From Hirundichthys speculiger (lineage: Eukaryota; Chordata; Actinopteri; Beloniformes; Exocoetidae): a DNA stretch of 64,000 bases. A program made the translations under genes and the position numbers. Where the stretch lies: the NCBI GenBank assembly GCA_018398805.1, contig JAGFBZ010002129.1, forward strand, positions 372,001 to 436,000. Reading direction: 5' to 3'. The notes beneath the pieces are model-generated. The model was not told the origin of the DNA and ran no database searches. It saw only the letters and a program-made list of their open reading frames with translations. Positions 1-8,397 of this stretch are shown here, piece after piece (within the stretch, counting starts at the first letter, position 1; the number at the start of each line of letters is the position of its first letter).

Positions 1-622
1 TTGCAGGCAGTGACTTCTTGAGGTCTGGAGTCCATGGACATCACCAAACTCTGTGTTGCATTAGCAGTCTGTTCAGGTTTCGGGTCGTAATCCATCTGCA
101 GTGTAAAGAACTGCACTCTCACATCTGAAGCATTTGCCTGAACATGAGCGGCGAGCAGCTCTATATGTCACGCTCCGCTTGGCTCCCCGAGTCCATTTCT
201 CTGTAATCGTATTCTCTCTCACTTATTTTATTTTGCTCCTCTCATTTCAGGTTGCTTCTCTTCCCGCCTTGTGTGATCAGCTCCCTGATCTGTTCCACCT
301 GGGCCTAATTGTCTTCACTATATTTAAACACACCTCTCTCCCTGCAGTCTGACAGCTCATCTGTGTTGTTTTCCTTGTGATTCCAGCCTGAGATTTATTT
401 ATTTTTTTTGTATTGACCCTTTTTTGGACCGGTTTGCGTTCTTTTACTTAATAAACCTAACCCTTGATTTTGACTTGTGCTCGTGAGTCTGTTTCCTGGT
501 GCCAGTGTAACACTATACACATCAGAATTCATCGTGCAATTTCATATTTAACACATGACGTTACAAGTTTATCTTAGATTCATCTGTACACAGACTCTTA
601 TTTGAGGAGGTTTTTCTTCATC
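1..622. other. Intergenic, possible retroelement 3' end
   Basis: I see no convincing gene. The part around 130-530 ends in a run with an AATAAA polyadenylation signal (450-455), followed by a conserved-looking TG-rich tail. This resembles the 3' end of a dispersed fish retroelement, but I cannot name the family. The short open frame at 134-352 has no recognisable domain. Confidence 0.35.
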
Positions 623-630
623 AAGTAAAG

Positions 631-853
631 CAGGGGTGTCCAGACTCGGTCCTGGAGGGCCGCTGTCCTGCAAGTCTTAGATGTCTCCCTGCTTCAGTGC
701 ACCTGATTCAAATGAATGGGTCGTTAACAGACTCTCCAGACCTGAATGACAAGCTGGTGGTGATCTATTCAACTGAATCAGGTGTGTTGTGCCTCAGAAA
801 CATCTAAAACATGCAGGACAGCGGCCCTCCAGGACCGAGTTTGGACACCCCTG
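631..853. mobile_element. hAT-type MITE (223 bp), complete with TSD
   Basis: The element begins CAGGGGTGTCCAGACTC and ends with its inverted counterpart. The terminal inverted repeats run for about 42 bp with one visible mismatch. It is flanked by a perfect 8-bp direct repeat AAGTAAAG (623-630 and 854-861), the target duplication expected of the hAT superfamily. It has no coding capacity, so it must have been mobilised by a transposase encoded elsewhere. Confidence 0.92.
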
Positions 854-1214
854 AAGTAAAGGAATCTGGCCTTTAGGTATTGTGGGAGTTTTTTACTTGC
901 CATTATCATTGATTGGATTTAATATTATAACTGTAGGGACCTTGGAGATCTGTGGGGTGTGAGTAATTATATAATTGAATAAAGAAAACAAAGTATTTAT
1001 TTTCTTTATTTTGTCATACACAGTTTGGGTAAATGTTATGAGAATACATTGGTGTGATTCCTATTCGTGTGGTACATTATAAGAGTTAAATTACAGGGTT
1101 AAATACTGTTACAGGGGTGTCAACGGGAAATTGGAAAAAACTCTGAAGCGGGGGTGGGGGCTCGCTAAAACAAACAAGTTTTTTAATAGTAGTACTAATA
1201 GTATTTTAATAATA

Positions 1215-1494
1215 GTAGCCTATAACCTATTTCTCTTTCCAAACGAACAATTTACATATCTACAAACTTTTTTTTTTGTTGCTGTGGAACTTGCGTTTAT
1301 TTTTATGCATATTTATAATAACAACAATAGTAATAATAATAAGAACAATAATATTAGTAGCCTTTAACCTATTTCTCTTCACAAACAAACTATTTACATA
1401 TCTACAAACTTTTTTTTGTTGCTGTGGAACTTGCTTTTATTTTTTTATCTGTAAATTAATAACCACAATAGTAATTGTAAGAATAATAATAATA
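1215..1494. repeat. Two tandem units of about 140 bp
   Basis: Units at about 1215-1356 and 1357-1494 each start GTAGCCT. Both contain a Y-rich block, a T-run and the same GTTGCTGTGGAACTTGC segment, and end in AAT-rich sequence. They lie inside the 1112-1977 element. The short open frames here are by-products of the low-complexity sequence. Confidence 0.75.
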
Positions 1495-1689
1495 GTAGCC
1501 TATAATGAATATGAATATTTGGCCCTGAGGGACGTGGAGAGGAGGGAAAAGGCTCGAGTTGTCTCGCGCGGGGGGCGGGGTGTTTGTGTGCACGCGCGTC
1601 GCCTCGCCTGACCGCGAGCTGGCTGTGTACTGAGCCTGGCAGAGAGAGAGAGAGAGAGAAGCGCGGCTCGCGAGGCACACAGCAGCCAA

Positions 1690-1778
1690 GTGATGGCTTC
1701 AAACCTAATTAAGTCGCTAGGGGGGTCTGGAAAGTCGCTAGATATAGCGACAAAGTCGCTAAGTTGGCAACACTGCAG
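1690..1778. mobile_element. Fragment ending in a second transposon terminus
   Basis: Within the 1112-1977 element, several AAGTCGCTA-type motifs are followed by AGTTGGCAACACTG (end near 1776). Read on the minus strand this begins CAGTGTTGCCAACT, which looks like a hAT-type terminus. The partner end was not found, so this is a truncated nested element or an unusual internal region of the host element. Confidence 0.4.
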
Positions 1779-2732
1779 CTGGATTGTCAATGGACTCAGT
1801 GCGCATGCCCTGGTCTCAATCAACCAATCGCAATCGAGAATTCACGTCACGTTCGTGGAGGGTACCCCCCGCCCACCCCTGAAAATATTAAACCGGATTT
1901 GCACGTATCTCAAAAATGAACCCCAGGATGGAAAAAAACTCAGAAATCCGCGAATCCGCGGAGAATTGACACCCCTGCTGTTAACATGTACTGTTTGTTT
2001 GATTGATGTAGAACCCAGCCAATGAAAACGATCTAGATGCTGGGAGGGGAGTTGGTTTTGGTGTGCAGAAAAGAAGAAGAAGGGTGAGTTTTGGAATTGT
2101 TCACGACCAGTGAAAAACGTAGTAAAAAAAAATAAACCGTAGACTCTTGGACTGTGAGCGGGAGACAGTTTGGGTGAAGCTGTCGGTGCTAACGTTCAAC
2201 ACTGAATGGCTAACATAGTTTGACGGAAGCTAACCGCCAACCGGCTACTGAGTACCACCGGTGAGGAGCCTGCAGCTGCTGGAACCGCGCCGCCCCACGG
2301 ACATTACCCGCTGTTTCGGTTTTCCACCCAAGGAGTACGCGGGTTGGCCGTGGTTTTCCATAGGATTATTCTTTCCCTTTACGGATCTGTCTGGATGACC
2401 ATGTCGGAGTGGCCGTGAGTAGTGAAGACCATGCACGTTGCCATCAGTTCATAACGGGTGTGTGTTACGGAGGACGTGATTTCACCATATGTGCACCAAC
2501 ATAAGGGCCCCAACTTTAGAAATCCAAGCGCTTGGTGGTGTTTGAACATTTTCAAGAGGTTCATGTATTTTGGTCAGTTGGGATTTCTGATCCACGGGAG
2601 AGTCAACGGAAACGATTTTTAGTGATAAACCATCGCATTTGGGGAGATTATATTGCATTATATGGTGACATAGACATGCAACGAGCCACTTTATCCACTG
2701 ACTGACGATGGGAATTGAACTATGAGTGACTT

Positions 2733-3255
2733 TTGAGGACAAGAAAAGGGAGAACTTTTAACGAGGAAGCCTGGCTAGCTGTTAGTCAGAAGACTCCTGC
2801 AAGTCACAAACAAACCAACCATCCCATGCTTGCACTTTTAAAACATGAGTGGGAGAAGTTGTCAGTAGAGAAGGGCATGCTATACAGAACTGTAAAACAA
2901 TCTAACCAGCGTATGCACCGACAGCTTGTGCTTCCAAAGCAGTTTCATAATACTGTGCTTAAATCATTGCATGACCATAATGGGCATCTAGGAATTGACA
3001 AGACTTATGCACTGGTGTGTGATAGATTCTTTTGGCCGCGCATGAAGCTAGATATAGAGAAACACTGGTAAGACATGCGAACGCTGCATATAGAGAAAGA
3101 CTCTGCCCCAGCAATTAGCACCGTTGTCTCACCTTCAGAGTTCAGGTCCTATGGACCTTGTATGCATTGATTTCCCTTCCATTGAACCAGACTCTCACAA
3201 TGTGTGCAATGTGTTAGTTGTTACTGACCATTTTACTCGATATGCACAAGCCTTC
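2733..3255 (+). pseudogene. Outer Ty3/gypsy integrase, N-terminal part (broken)
   Basis: The open frame 2733-3071 (112 aa) carries the start of a retroviral-type integrase. After a linker and a LLYRTV-like segment comes the zinc-binding H2C2 region, with the first histidines in HDHNGHLG and FFWPRM after it. A stop follows at once. The CxxC pair and the first core strand with the catalytic Asp continue in other frames to about 3250. There the sequence is cut by insertion of the Gmr1-type element, and the rest of the core resumes at 8774. No gag, protease or reverse transcriptase of this outer element remains here. In an intact element the enzyme inserts the retroelement cDNA into the genome. 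This copy is dead. Confidence 0.85.
3251..3255. repeat. Target site duplication CCTTC, left copy
   Basis: CCTTC directly before the 5' LTR is repeated directly after the 3' LTR at 8774-8778. Collapsing the two copies restores continuity of the outer integrase gene at that point. This marks the exact insertion site of the inner element. Five bases fits LTR retrotransposon integration. Confidence 0.9.
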
Positions 3256-3762
3256 TGTGATGGACAGCCACACATACACAGGAACCCATCAGGGGCGTGA
3301 GGGAGTTGCAGTCTGGAGAGCCATCAGAACCACACCTGCATTGCATAAGGAATTGGAGGCCATGGACTGTACCATCTCCTGCTAGAGTTAAAGAGTGGAA
3401 GTTTTAGTTAATGGTATAGTTTGAGGGTTTTCATTACTTTGGTGGTATTTCTGATTTGCCTAATTAAGAGTACATTTATTTGAGTAATTAACTGATTTCT
3501 GTCTTGTAACTTTTGTAGTTTAGTTTGTAGATTTGTCTTCCCCCATGTGTCTGTGTTGGTGGACTGATCACCCACTATAAATGTTTCCCCTGTTTGTCAT
3601 TTAGGTTTGGTTGTTGGTTTGTTAGGTTCTTTTTCAGTTGATGGGCCCAGTTTATGATTTTGGAAAAGTATTTGAAGGTTTTTACCTATTTTTGTAAAAT
3701 AAATTTGATATTTTTGCTACTCAAGACTGTGTCTCTCTAGTCTGTCCGCTTGGTCCCTCACA
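3256..3762 (+). repeat. 5' LTR of the Gmr1-type element (507 bp)
   Basis: It starts TGTGATGG and ends CCCTCACA, so it has the TG...CA termini of an LTR. It matches 8268-8773, apart from about one substitution near 3490 and one missing T near 3520. It contains a TATA box (3576-3582) and an AATAAA polyadenylation signal (3698-3703), which suggests a U3-R-U5 layout with transcription starting about 30 bp after the TATA box. Confidence 0.95.
3576..3582 (+). promoter_or_regulatory. TATA box in 5' LTR
   Basis: TATAAAT lies in the 5' LTR about 120 bp before the AATAAA signal at 3698-3703. This is the usual spacing for an LTR promoter followed by an R region. The equivalent site in the 3' LTR is at 8587-8593. 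Confidence 0.6.
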
Positions 3763-3763
3763 T

Positions 3764-3781
3764 ATGGTTTCAGAAGTGGGA
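3764..3781 (+). other. Primer binding site, tRNA-Leu-like
   Basis: Two bases after the LTR, TGGTTTCAGAAGTGGGAT begins with the TGG that pairs with a tRNA CCA end. From memory of vertebrate tRNA-Leu 3' ends (CCCACTTCTGACACCA), it matches with one mismatch. It would prime minus-strand DNA synthesis. Confidence 0.65.
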
Positions 3782-3858
3782 TCAGCTGATAGAGAGCACA
3801 GTTTTTTTTTTTTTTTCTCTCTCTTCTTTTTTCTGTTTTTTCTCCTACCTGAGTTGAA

Positions 3859-5217
3859 ATGCCTGGTGGAGGCCGTGGAGGAAAAGGAAATCGTGCAGAG
3901 GCGCAAAACGTACAGGATGAACCAGCAGATGATGCAGGAGCCTCCCCAGGAACCACTGAGGGTGACGAAAGCTATGAGCCAACACTAGGGGATTTAGTCG
4001 GCATTCTGCGAGCACACATGGGCCAACAGGAGGCCCGGGATGCACGTTGGAAGGAAGAAGCGATACGCCAGGATCAACGTTTTAAAGCGCTACAGCATCA
4101 ATTCCAAATGTTACAGCTGGAAGTGCAGGCCCGCACTTCACCAACCCCAGGGTATACTTCTGTTGGACCAGGATCGGATACTGCCGTACCAGTTGACCCA
4201 CTGGAAGGCCCTCCAGCAGCCCCGCTAGCGCCAGCTAGCTCCTCAGTAGGTGGATTGACATTGTTTCAAGAACCTAGGCTTGAAAAATTGTCAGAGAATG
4301 ATGATATTGAACACTTTATGTTAACATTTGAGAAAATTGCAGCGGCATGTAGGTGGCCAAAGACTGACTGGGTTTTCCGCCTTGTTCCTTTGCTCACGGG
4401 TAAGGCTAGAAGTGCGTATGTCCATATTGGCTTGGATGAATTGCATGACTATGAAAGTGTTAAAGAAGCCATTCTAAAAAAATATGACATTAACCCAGAG
4501 ACCTACAGGCAAAGATTTCGGTCAACTGATGTAGAACCTGGGGAAACACCAAAAGAGCTGTATGTAAGACTGAAGGAGTTGTATGAGAAGTGGATTCGAC
4601 CTGAAGGTAAAACTGCAAGGGATGTTAGTGAAACCATAATTTTGGAACAATTTTTACGCATGCTGTCCCCTGAGCTCCAGGTATGGATCAAGGAGCATGA
4701 TTCCTCTACAGCTGCAGAAGCTGCTAAGTTGGCAGAATTGTTTGTAGCGGCTCGAAGGAAAGGACAACCATGGACCTACACCAGCTGGAAGGCTACCAAG
4801 GACAGCCACAGGTCTAACCTCCAACACTCTTCAAAGGTAACATCAAGTGTGAGTAAGGCTCAAGAGCACTTGGCACCAGCATTGAGACAGTCAAATAAGT
4901 TGCCAGTTTGCTACCTATGCGGACAAGTGGGACATACAAAACCTAAGTGCCCGAAAAACCCTGCTAAATTTACTCAAATGTGTGTGGTGCCCTCTCTTGG
5001 TTATGCTAATGCTAAGATTGAACGCCCAGTGGAAGTGATAAGTGTGAAAGTTAATGGGAAATTTCTTAGAGCACTAATTGACACTGGGAGTGTTCAACTC
5101 TTGTACAAAGAGAACTTTTACCACCTAATGTTATCTGTTCAGTTGATAGAATCCCAATCCGCTGTGTACATGGAGATGAAAAGCTTTATCCGTCTGCAGA
5201 TGTCTATGTGGAAGTGA
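3859..5217 (+). CDS. gag: Gag polyprotein with SCAN-like capsid and CCHC knuckle
   Basis: This 452-residue frame starts about 95 bp after the LTR at a Gly-rich N-terminus (MPGGGRGGKG). Residues about 55-90 are charged and likely helical. Residues about 135-295 form the capsid region; the part from about 216 (YRQRFRSTD...) to 294 resembles the SCAN dimerisation domain and its retroelement relatives. A zinc knuckle C-x2-C-x4-H-x4-C lies at residues 351-364 (CYLCGQVGHTKPKC) and would bind RNA. The frame continues into a retropepsin region with active-site DTGS at residues 408-411, then loses the protease frame before its stop. The rest of the protease lies in the -1 frame at the start of the next open frame. 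The product would assemble virus-like particles in the cytoplasm. Confidence 0.9.
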   Translation: MPGGGRGGKGNRAEAQNVQDEPADDAGASPGTTEGDESYEPTLGDLVGILRAHMGQQEARDARWKEEAIRQDQRFKALQHQFQMLQLEVQARTSPTPGYTSVGPGSDTAVPVDPLEGPPAAPLAPASSSVGGLTLFQEPRLEKLSENDDIEHFMLTFEKIAAACRWPKTDWVFRLVPLLTGKARSAYVHIGLDELHDYESVKEAILKKYDINPETYRQRFRSTDVEPGETPKELYVRLKELYEKWIRPEGKTARDVSETIILEQFLRMLSPELQVWIKEHDSSTAAEAAKLAELFVAARRKGQPWTYTSWKATKDSHRSNLQHSSKVTSSVSKAQEHLAPALRQSNKLPVCYLCGQVGHTKPKCPKNPAKFTQMCVVPSLGYANAKIERPVEVISVKVNGKFLRALIDTGSVQLLYKENFYHLMLSVQLIESQSAVYMEMKSFIRLQMSMWK

Positions 5218-6905
5218 AAGGACAGAAGTATCTTTTGAATGTTGGAGTAGCTGATAAACTTCCCTTTCCGGTGGTGTTAGGCAGTGACTTGCCAGTCTTA
5301 TTTGAACTCTTGCAATCACCTCAGATGTGTAATCTGGCAATTACAAGATCTCAGGCTAAGCAAACTGAGGAACCATCAGTGACTCTGAGAGCCCTGCCAT
5401 TTTATGATGCAGACTTGGATTACCAAGCTACAAAGTGTCGGAAATCGCGCAGGCAGAAAAGGCAAGAACGATTTAGAGGCACCGTTATAGACTCTTCAGA
5501 TAAGGGAAGTCCCGATTTGCCTCTTGAATGTGGACTGCCCCTTGATATTGGTCAGTTACAAAAAAATGACCCTAATTTAGAGCCTTTGTTTCAAGCTGCA
5601 AAGGCTAACCAAAATGTACCTGGCAGTAGTACTAAAGAGGACTACGTCTTGCAGAATGGTATCCTTTATAGACATCATGAGTCATCTAGGCAAATGGTGG
5701 TCCCAAAGGAAGCAAGAGACTTGGTGCTCACACTGGGTCATGTTATTCCCTGGGCTGGTCACCTAGAGAAACATAAGACCTTAGCTCGTATTAAAAAACA
5801 CTTTTACTGGCCTGGTTTGAGGGCAGCGGTTGCTCAGTTTTGTAAGACCTGCCCTCAGTGCCAGATAACATCCGGCAGAAAACCTTCCAAAGTGCCACTT
5901 CAACCACTTCCCATTATTGGTGTCCCATTTGAAAGGTTGGGTATGGACATTGTTGGTCCAGTTGAAAAGAGTAAAGCGGGAAACCGCTACATGTTGGTTA
6001 TTGTTGACTATGCCACAAGATATCCTGAAGTGTTTCCCTTAAAATCTGTCAAAGCAAAGATGGTGGCATTCTCCCTAGTGCAGCTGTTTGCCAGAGTGGG
6101 TTTTCCTCGTGAGATTTTGACAGATCAAGGAACTAACTTCATGTCAAAGCTTTTGAAACAGGTCTATGAACTGCTTGGGATCAAGGGTGTGAGGACGACT
6201 CCATACCATCCTCAGACAGATGGGCTTACAGAGCGATTTAACCAAACCCTGAAGCAAATGCTCCGTAAGTTTGTTAATGACACTGGCTCTGATTGGGATC
6301 AATGGCTACCCTACCTCCTTTTCGCTTATCGAGAAGTACCCCAAGCCTCAACAGGCTTCTCTCCGTTCCAACTCTTGTATGGTTATGATGTGAGGGGCCC
6401 ACTATCTTTGTTGAAGGAAACCTGGGGGGGAGATCAGGAGAGGGGTGAACCCGTCAATGCCATATCTTATGTCATACAGATGCGGGAGCGACTTCAGAAA
6501 ATGACAGCACTTGCCCAGCAGCATGCTATTCAGGCCCAGCAGTACCAGAAAACTTTCTATGATAAGTCTGCTCGGGGGAGAACTTTTATCTTAGGTCAGA
6601 AGGTCCTGGTGTTACTGCCCTCTACTGAAAGTAAACTTCTCACCAAATGGCAAGGGCCTTATGAGGTGCAAAAACAGCTGGGGCCTACAACCTATCGAGT
6701 GGCACGGCCAGGAGAGCCTCGTTCTAGTAGGGTGCTACATGTGAATCTTCTTAAAGAGTGGTTGACAGGCCTGAAGAGAAAGTGGATGTCTTGCTTATCA
6801 GAGCAGTGGAGGAGGAGGACTCTATGGATGACCAGTACTTGCCAGTGCCAGCCTCCATTGAACCTGACCTCGCACATCTCTCTCCAATTCAGCAGGAACA
6901 GGTGA
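5208..6905 (+). CDS. pol: Pol part 1: protease end and integrase
   Basis: This 565-residue frame is in the -1 frame relative to gag. It begins inside the protease fold: upstream in-frame codons from about 5150 also fit, and a VVLGSDLPVL segment corresponds to the second half of retropepsin. After a basic linker comes an H2C2 zinc region (His 178 and 185, CxxC at 215/218) and FYWPG. The integrase core follows with catalytic Asp247 (GMDIVGP), Asp306 (TDQG) and Glu342 (ERFNQ), in D-x35-E spacing. A GPY-type C-terminal module (WQGPYEV) lies near residue 485. All catalytic residues are present. Pol then shifts frame near 6760. The last 50 or so residues of this frame are not pol-like. Confidence 0.92.
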   Translation: MEVKGQKYLLNVGVADKLPFPVVLGSDLPVLFELLQSPQMCNLAITRSQAKQTEEPSVTLRALPFYDADLDYQATKCRKSRRQKRQERFRGTVIDSSDKGSPDLPLECGLPLDIGQLQKNDPNLEPLFQAAKANQNVPGSSTKEDYVLQNGILYRHHESSRQMVVPKEARDLVLTLGHVIPWAGHLEKHKTLARIKKHFYWPGLRAAVAQFCKTCPQCQITSGRKPSKVPLQPLPIIGVPFERLGMDIVGPVEKSKAGNRYMLVIVDYATRYPEVFPLKSVKAKMVAFSLVQLFARVGFPREILTDQGTNFMSKLLKQVYELLGIKGVRTTPYHPQTDGLTERFNQTLKQMLRKFVNDTGSDWDQWLPYLLFAYREVPQASTGFSPFQLLYGYDVRGPLSLLKETWGGDQERGEPVNAISYVIQMRERLQKMTALAQQHAIQAQQYQKTFYDKSARGRTFILGQKVLVLLPSTESKLLTKWQGPYEVQKQLGPTTYRVARPGEPRSSRVLHVNLLKEWLTGLKRKWMSCLSEQWRRRTLWMTSTCQCQPPLNLTSHISLQFSRNR

Positions 6906-6997
6906 AAGCTTTGTTTAAGTTAGAATTGTTCCAAGAATTTCCAGGCCGTACAGAAATGATTGAGCATGAAATAGTGCTAAAGAACATGCACAAATAA
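6758..6997 (+). pseudogene. Pol linker between integrase and RT (frameshifted)
   Basis: A 79-residue frame picks up pol after a 1-nt shift near 6760. It contains an acidic segment (EEEDSMDDQYLPVP) and then LSPIQQEQVKALF...FPGRTEMIEHEI, the usual segment just before the gypsy reverse transcriptase. It stops at 6995-6997, and the reverse transcriptase continues in another frame from 7003. It is not a separate gene. Confidence 0.75.
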
Positions 6998-7002
6998 AAC
7001 GT

Positions 7003-7725
7003 ATGAGTTACAGGATTCCAGAGCGACTTCTTGTGGCACTGAAAGAGGAGGTGGACCAGATGCTGTCGTTGGGAATCATTGAACATTCCAAGAGTGAGTG
7101 GTGCAACCCAGTTGTTTTAGTCCCAAAGAAGGATGGTGCAATTCGTTTTTGTATTGACTTCAGATATTTGAATTCTGTATCAAAATTTGATTCCTACCCA
7201 ACTCCTCGTATTGATGACCTGCTACAACAATTGGGAAAAGCAAAATATCTAACAACTATTGACCTATGTAAAGGTTACTGGCAGGTGCCTCTTGCCAAGC
7301 AGTCCAAGGAGCTGACCGCCTTTCGTACACCTTGGGGCCTTTTCCAGTTTACAGTCCTGCCATTTGGACTGCATGGTGCACCAGCATCTTTCCAGAGGCT
7401 TATGGACCAGGTACTGAATGAAGGTGATTATGCTTGTGCATACCTGGATGACATTGTTATTCACAGTCAGACCTGGGAAGAACATCTTCAGCATCTGGGG
7501 GATGTGTTTGGACGTCTCCACTCTGCCGGGCTCACTATTAATCCAGCAAAGTGTGTTTTTGCAAAATCGGAGACAGAGTACCTTGGGTTTGTTATTGGAA
7601 ATGGAAGTGTTAAACCTCAAGTGCATAAAGTTCATGCACTTGAATCTTGTCCTCTGCCACAGACCAGAAAGCAGCTGAGGTCCTTTCTGGGAATGGCTGG
7701 GTTTTTATCAGCGGTTCATTCCTAA
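7003..7725 (+). CDS. pol: Pol part 2: reverse transcriptase (broken)
   Basis: These 240 residues are typical of Ty3/gypsy reverse transcriptase: WCNPVVLVPKKDG, RFCIDFRYLN, the LCKGYWQVPL block, TVLPFGLHGAPASFQ, and the catalytic YLDD at residues 147-150. Two of the three catalytic aspartates are in YLDD. The third position is TTIDLCKGYWQ. The region up to the thumb (RSFLGMAGF) is open, then a frame slip after a T-run near 7700 brings in a stop at 7723-7725. A second slip within about 40 bp restores the original frame for RNase H. The domain lies downstream of integrase, the opposite of most gypsy elements. The enzyme copies element RNA into DNA in particles. Confidence 0.9.
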   Translation: MSYRIPERLLVALKEEVDQMLSLGIIEHSKSEWCNPVVLVPKKDGAIRFCIDFRYLNSVSKFDSYPTPRIDDLLQQLGKAKYLTTIDLCKGYWQVPLAKQSKELTAFRTPWGLFQFTVLPFGLHGAPASFQRLMDQVLNEGDYACAYLDDIVIHSQTWEEHLQHLGDVFGRLHSAGLTINPAKCVFAKSETEYLGFVIGNGSVKPQVHKVHALESCPLPQTRKQLRSFLGMAGFLSAVHS

Positions 7726-7755
7726 TTTTCAGCTAGGGCTGCTGCACTGTCCGAT

Positions 7756-8397
7756 ATGACTGGATCGAGACATCCCAACCGCATCCAGTGGACAGAGGAG
7801 GCGAAGGCAGCGTTCCAGGACATCCGGCAGTCGCTGAGTAAGAACCCAGTTCTATATAGCCCTGACTTTGAGAAACTATTTGTTTTACAAACTGATGCCT
7901 CTGAGAGAGGTATTGGAGCTGTCCTCCTACAGGGACCATCAGATGACCTGCATCCGGTGGCTTTTATAAGCCGGAAGCTGTTACCCAGGGAGGTTCATTA
8001 TGCTACGGTGGAGAAGGAAGCTCTGGCCGTGAAGTGGGCCCTTGACTCTCTCAAATATTACCTCCTGGGGAGGGAATTTGTTCTTCAGACAGATCACAAA
8101 GCCCTTCAATGGCTGCAACGGATGAAGGACACTAATGGCCGCATCACGAGATGGTACCTGGCCATGCAACCTTTCCGGTTCGTGGTCCAACACATACCAG
8201 GCTGTCAGAATGTGACTGCAGATTACCTCTCTCGCTGTACCAGCGAGGGCTCTGAAGAGGGGAAGAGTGTGATGGACAGCCACACATACACAGGAACCCA
8301 TCAGGGGCGTGAGGGAGTTGCAGTCTGGAGAGCCATCAGAACCACACCTGCATTGCATAAGGAATTGGAGGCCATGGACTGTACCATCTCCTGCTAG
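7756..8397 (+). CDS. pol: Pol part 3: RNase H, reading into the 3' LTR
   Basis: This 213-residue frame is in the same frame as the reverse transcriptase. It contains LQTDASERGIGAVLLQ with the first RNase H Asp, EKEALAVKWAL with the Glu, and LQTDHKALQWLQ with the second Asp, then IPGCQNVTADYLSR. It degrades the RNA strand of the RNA:DNA hybrid. The frame stays open across the polypurine tract and about 42 codons into the 3' LTR, stopping at 8395-8397. Pol of this family therefore probably ends inside the LTR. The frame upstream of 7756 (ARAAALSDMTG) is continuous pol; the listed start is simply the first Met after the disruption. Confidence 0.9.
   Translation: MTGSRHPNRIQWTEEAKAAFQDIRQSLSKNPVLYSPDFEKLFVLQTDASERGIGAVLLQGPSDDLHPVAFISRKLLPREVHYATVEKEALAVKWALDSLKYYLLGREFVLQTDHKALQWLQRMKDTNGRITRWYLAMQPFRFVVQHIPGCQNVTADYLSRCTSEGSEEGKSVMDSHTYTGTHQGREGVAVWRAIRTTPALHKELEAMDCTISC
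8256..8267 (+). other. Polypurine tract
   Basis: AGAGGGGAAGAG ends exactly one base before the 3' LTR. It is the expected plus-strand primer of an LTR retrotransposon and fixes the LTR start. Confidence 0.85.

Larger units (their letters stand above)
1112..1977. mobile_element. hAT-like non-autonomous element with 6-bp TSD
   Basis: The ends are CAGGGGTGTCAA and its exact inverse TTGACACCCCTG. The direct repeat CTGTTA flanks it (1106-1111 and 1978-1983). The uninterrupted sequence is preserved in the second copy of the outer repeat near 9245-9265, where a single CTGTTA is present, so both ends are defined by comparison. The 866-bp interior is AT-rich on the left with two tandem units of about 140 bp, and GC-rich with a short GA run on the right. 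No transposase is visible. The termini look like hAT, but hAT normally makes 8-bp duplications. Either 2 bp were lost at one junction or the element belongs to another group. Confidence 0.75.
1022..2789 (+). repeat. LTR-like direct repeat, copy 1 (interrupted)
   Basis: Apart from an insertion at 1112-1977, this stretch is repeated in direct orientation at 9171-10086, with only scattered differences. The two copies bracket the integrase remnants of the outer gypsy element, so they behave like its long terminal repeats. However, copy 1 does not start with a clear TG, and the repeat ends at 2789 directly against integrase-like coding sequence. The alternative is a duplicated internal or leader segment. 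The shared part is about 0.9 kb and non-coding. Confidence 0.6.

Noticed and set aside
5090..5150. Programmed -1 frameshift between gag and pol
   Set aside because: The frame change is in the right direction but falls inside the protease after the DTGS motif, and no clear slippery heptamer is seen; a lesion is more likely.
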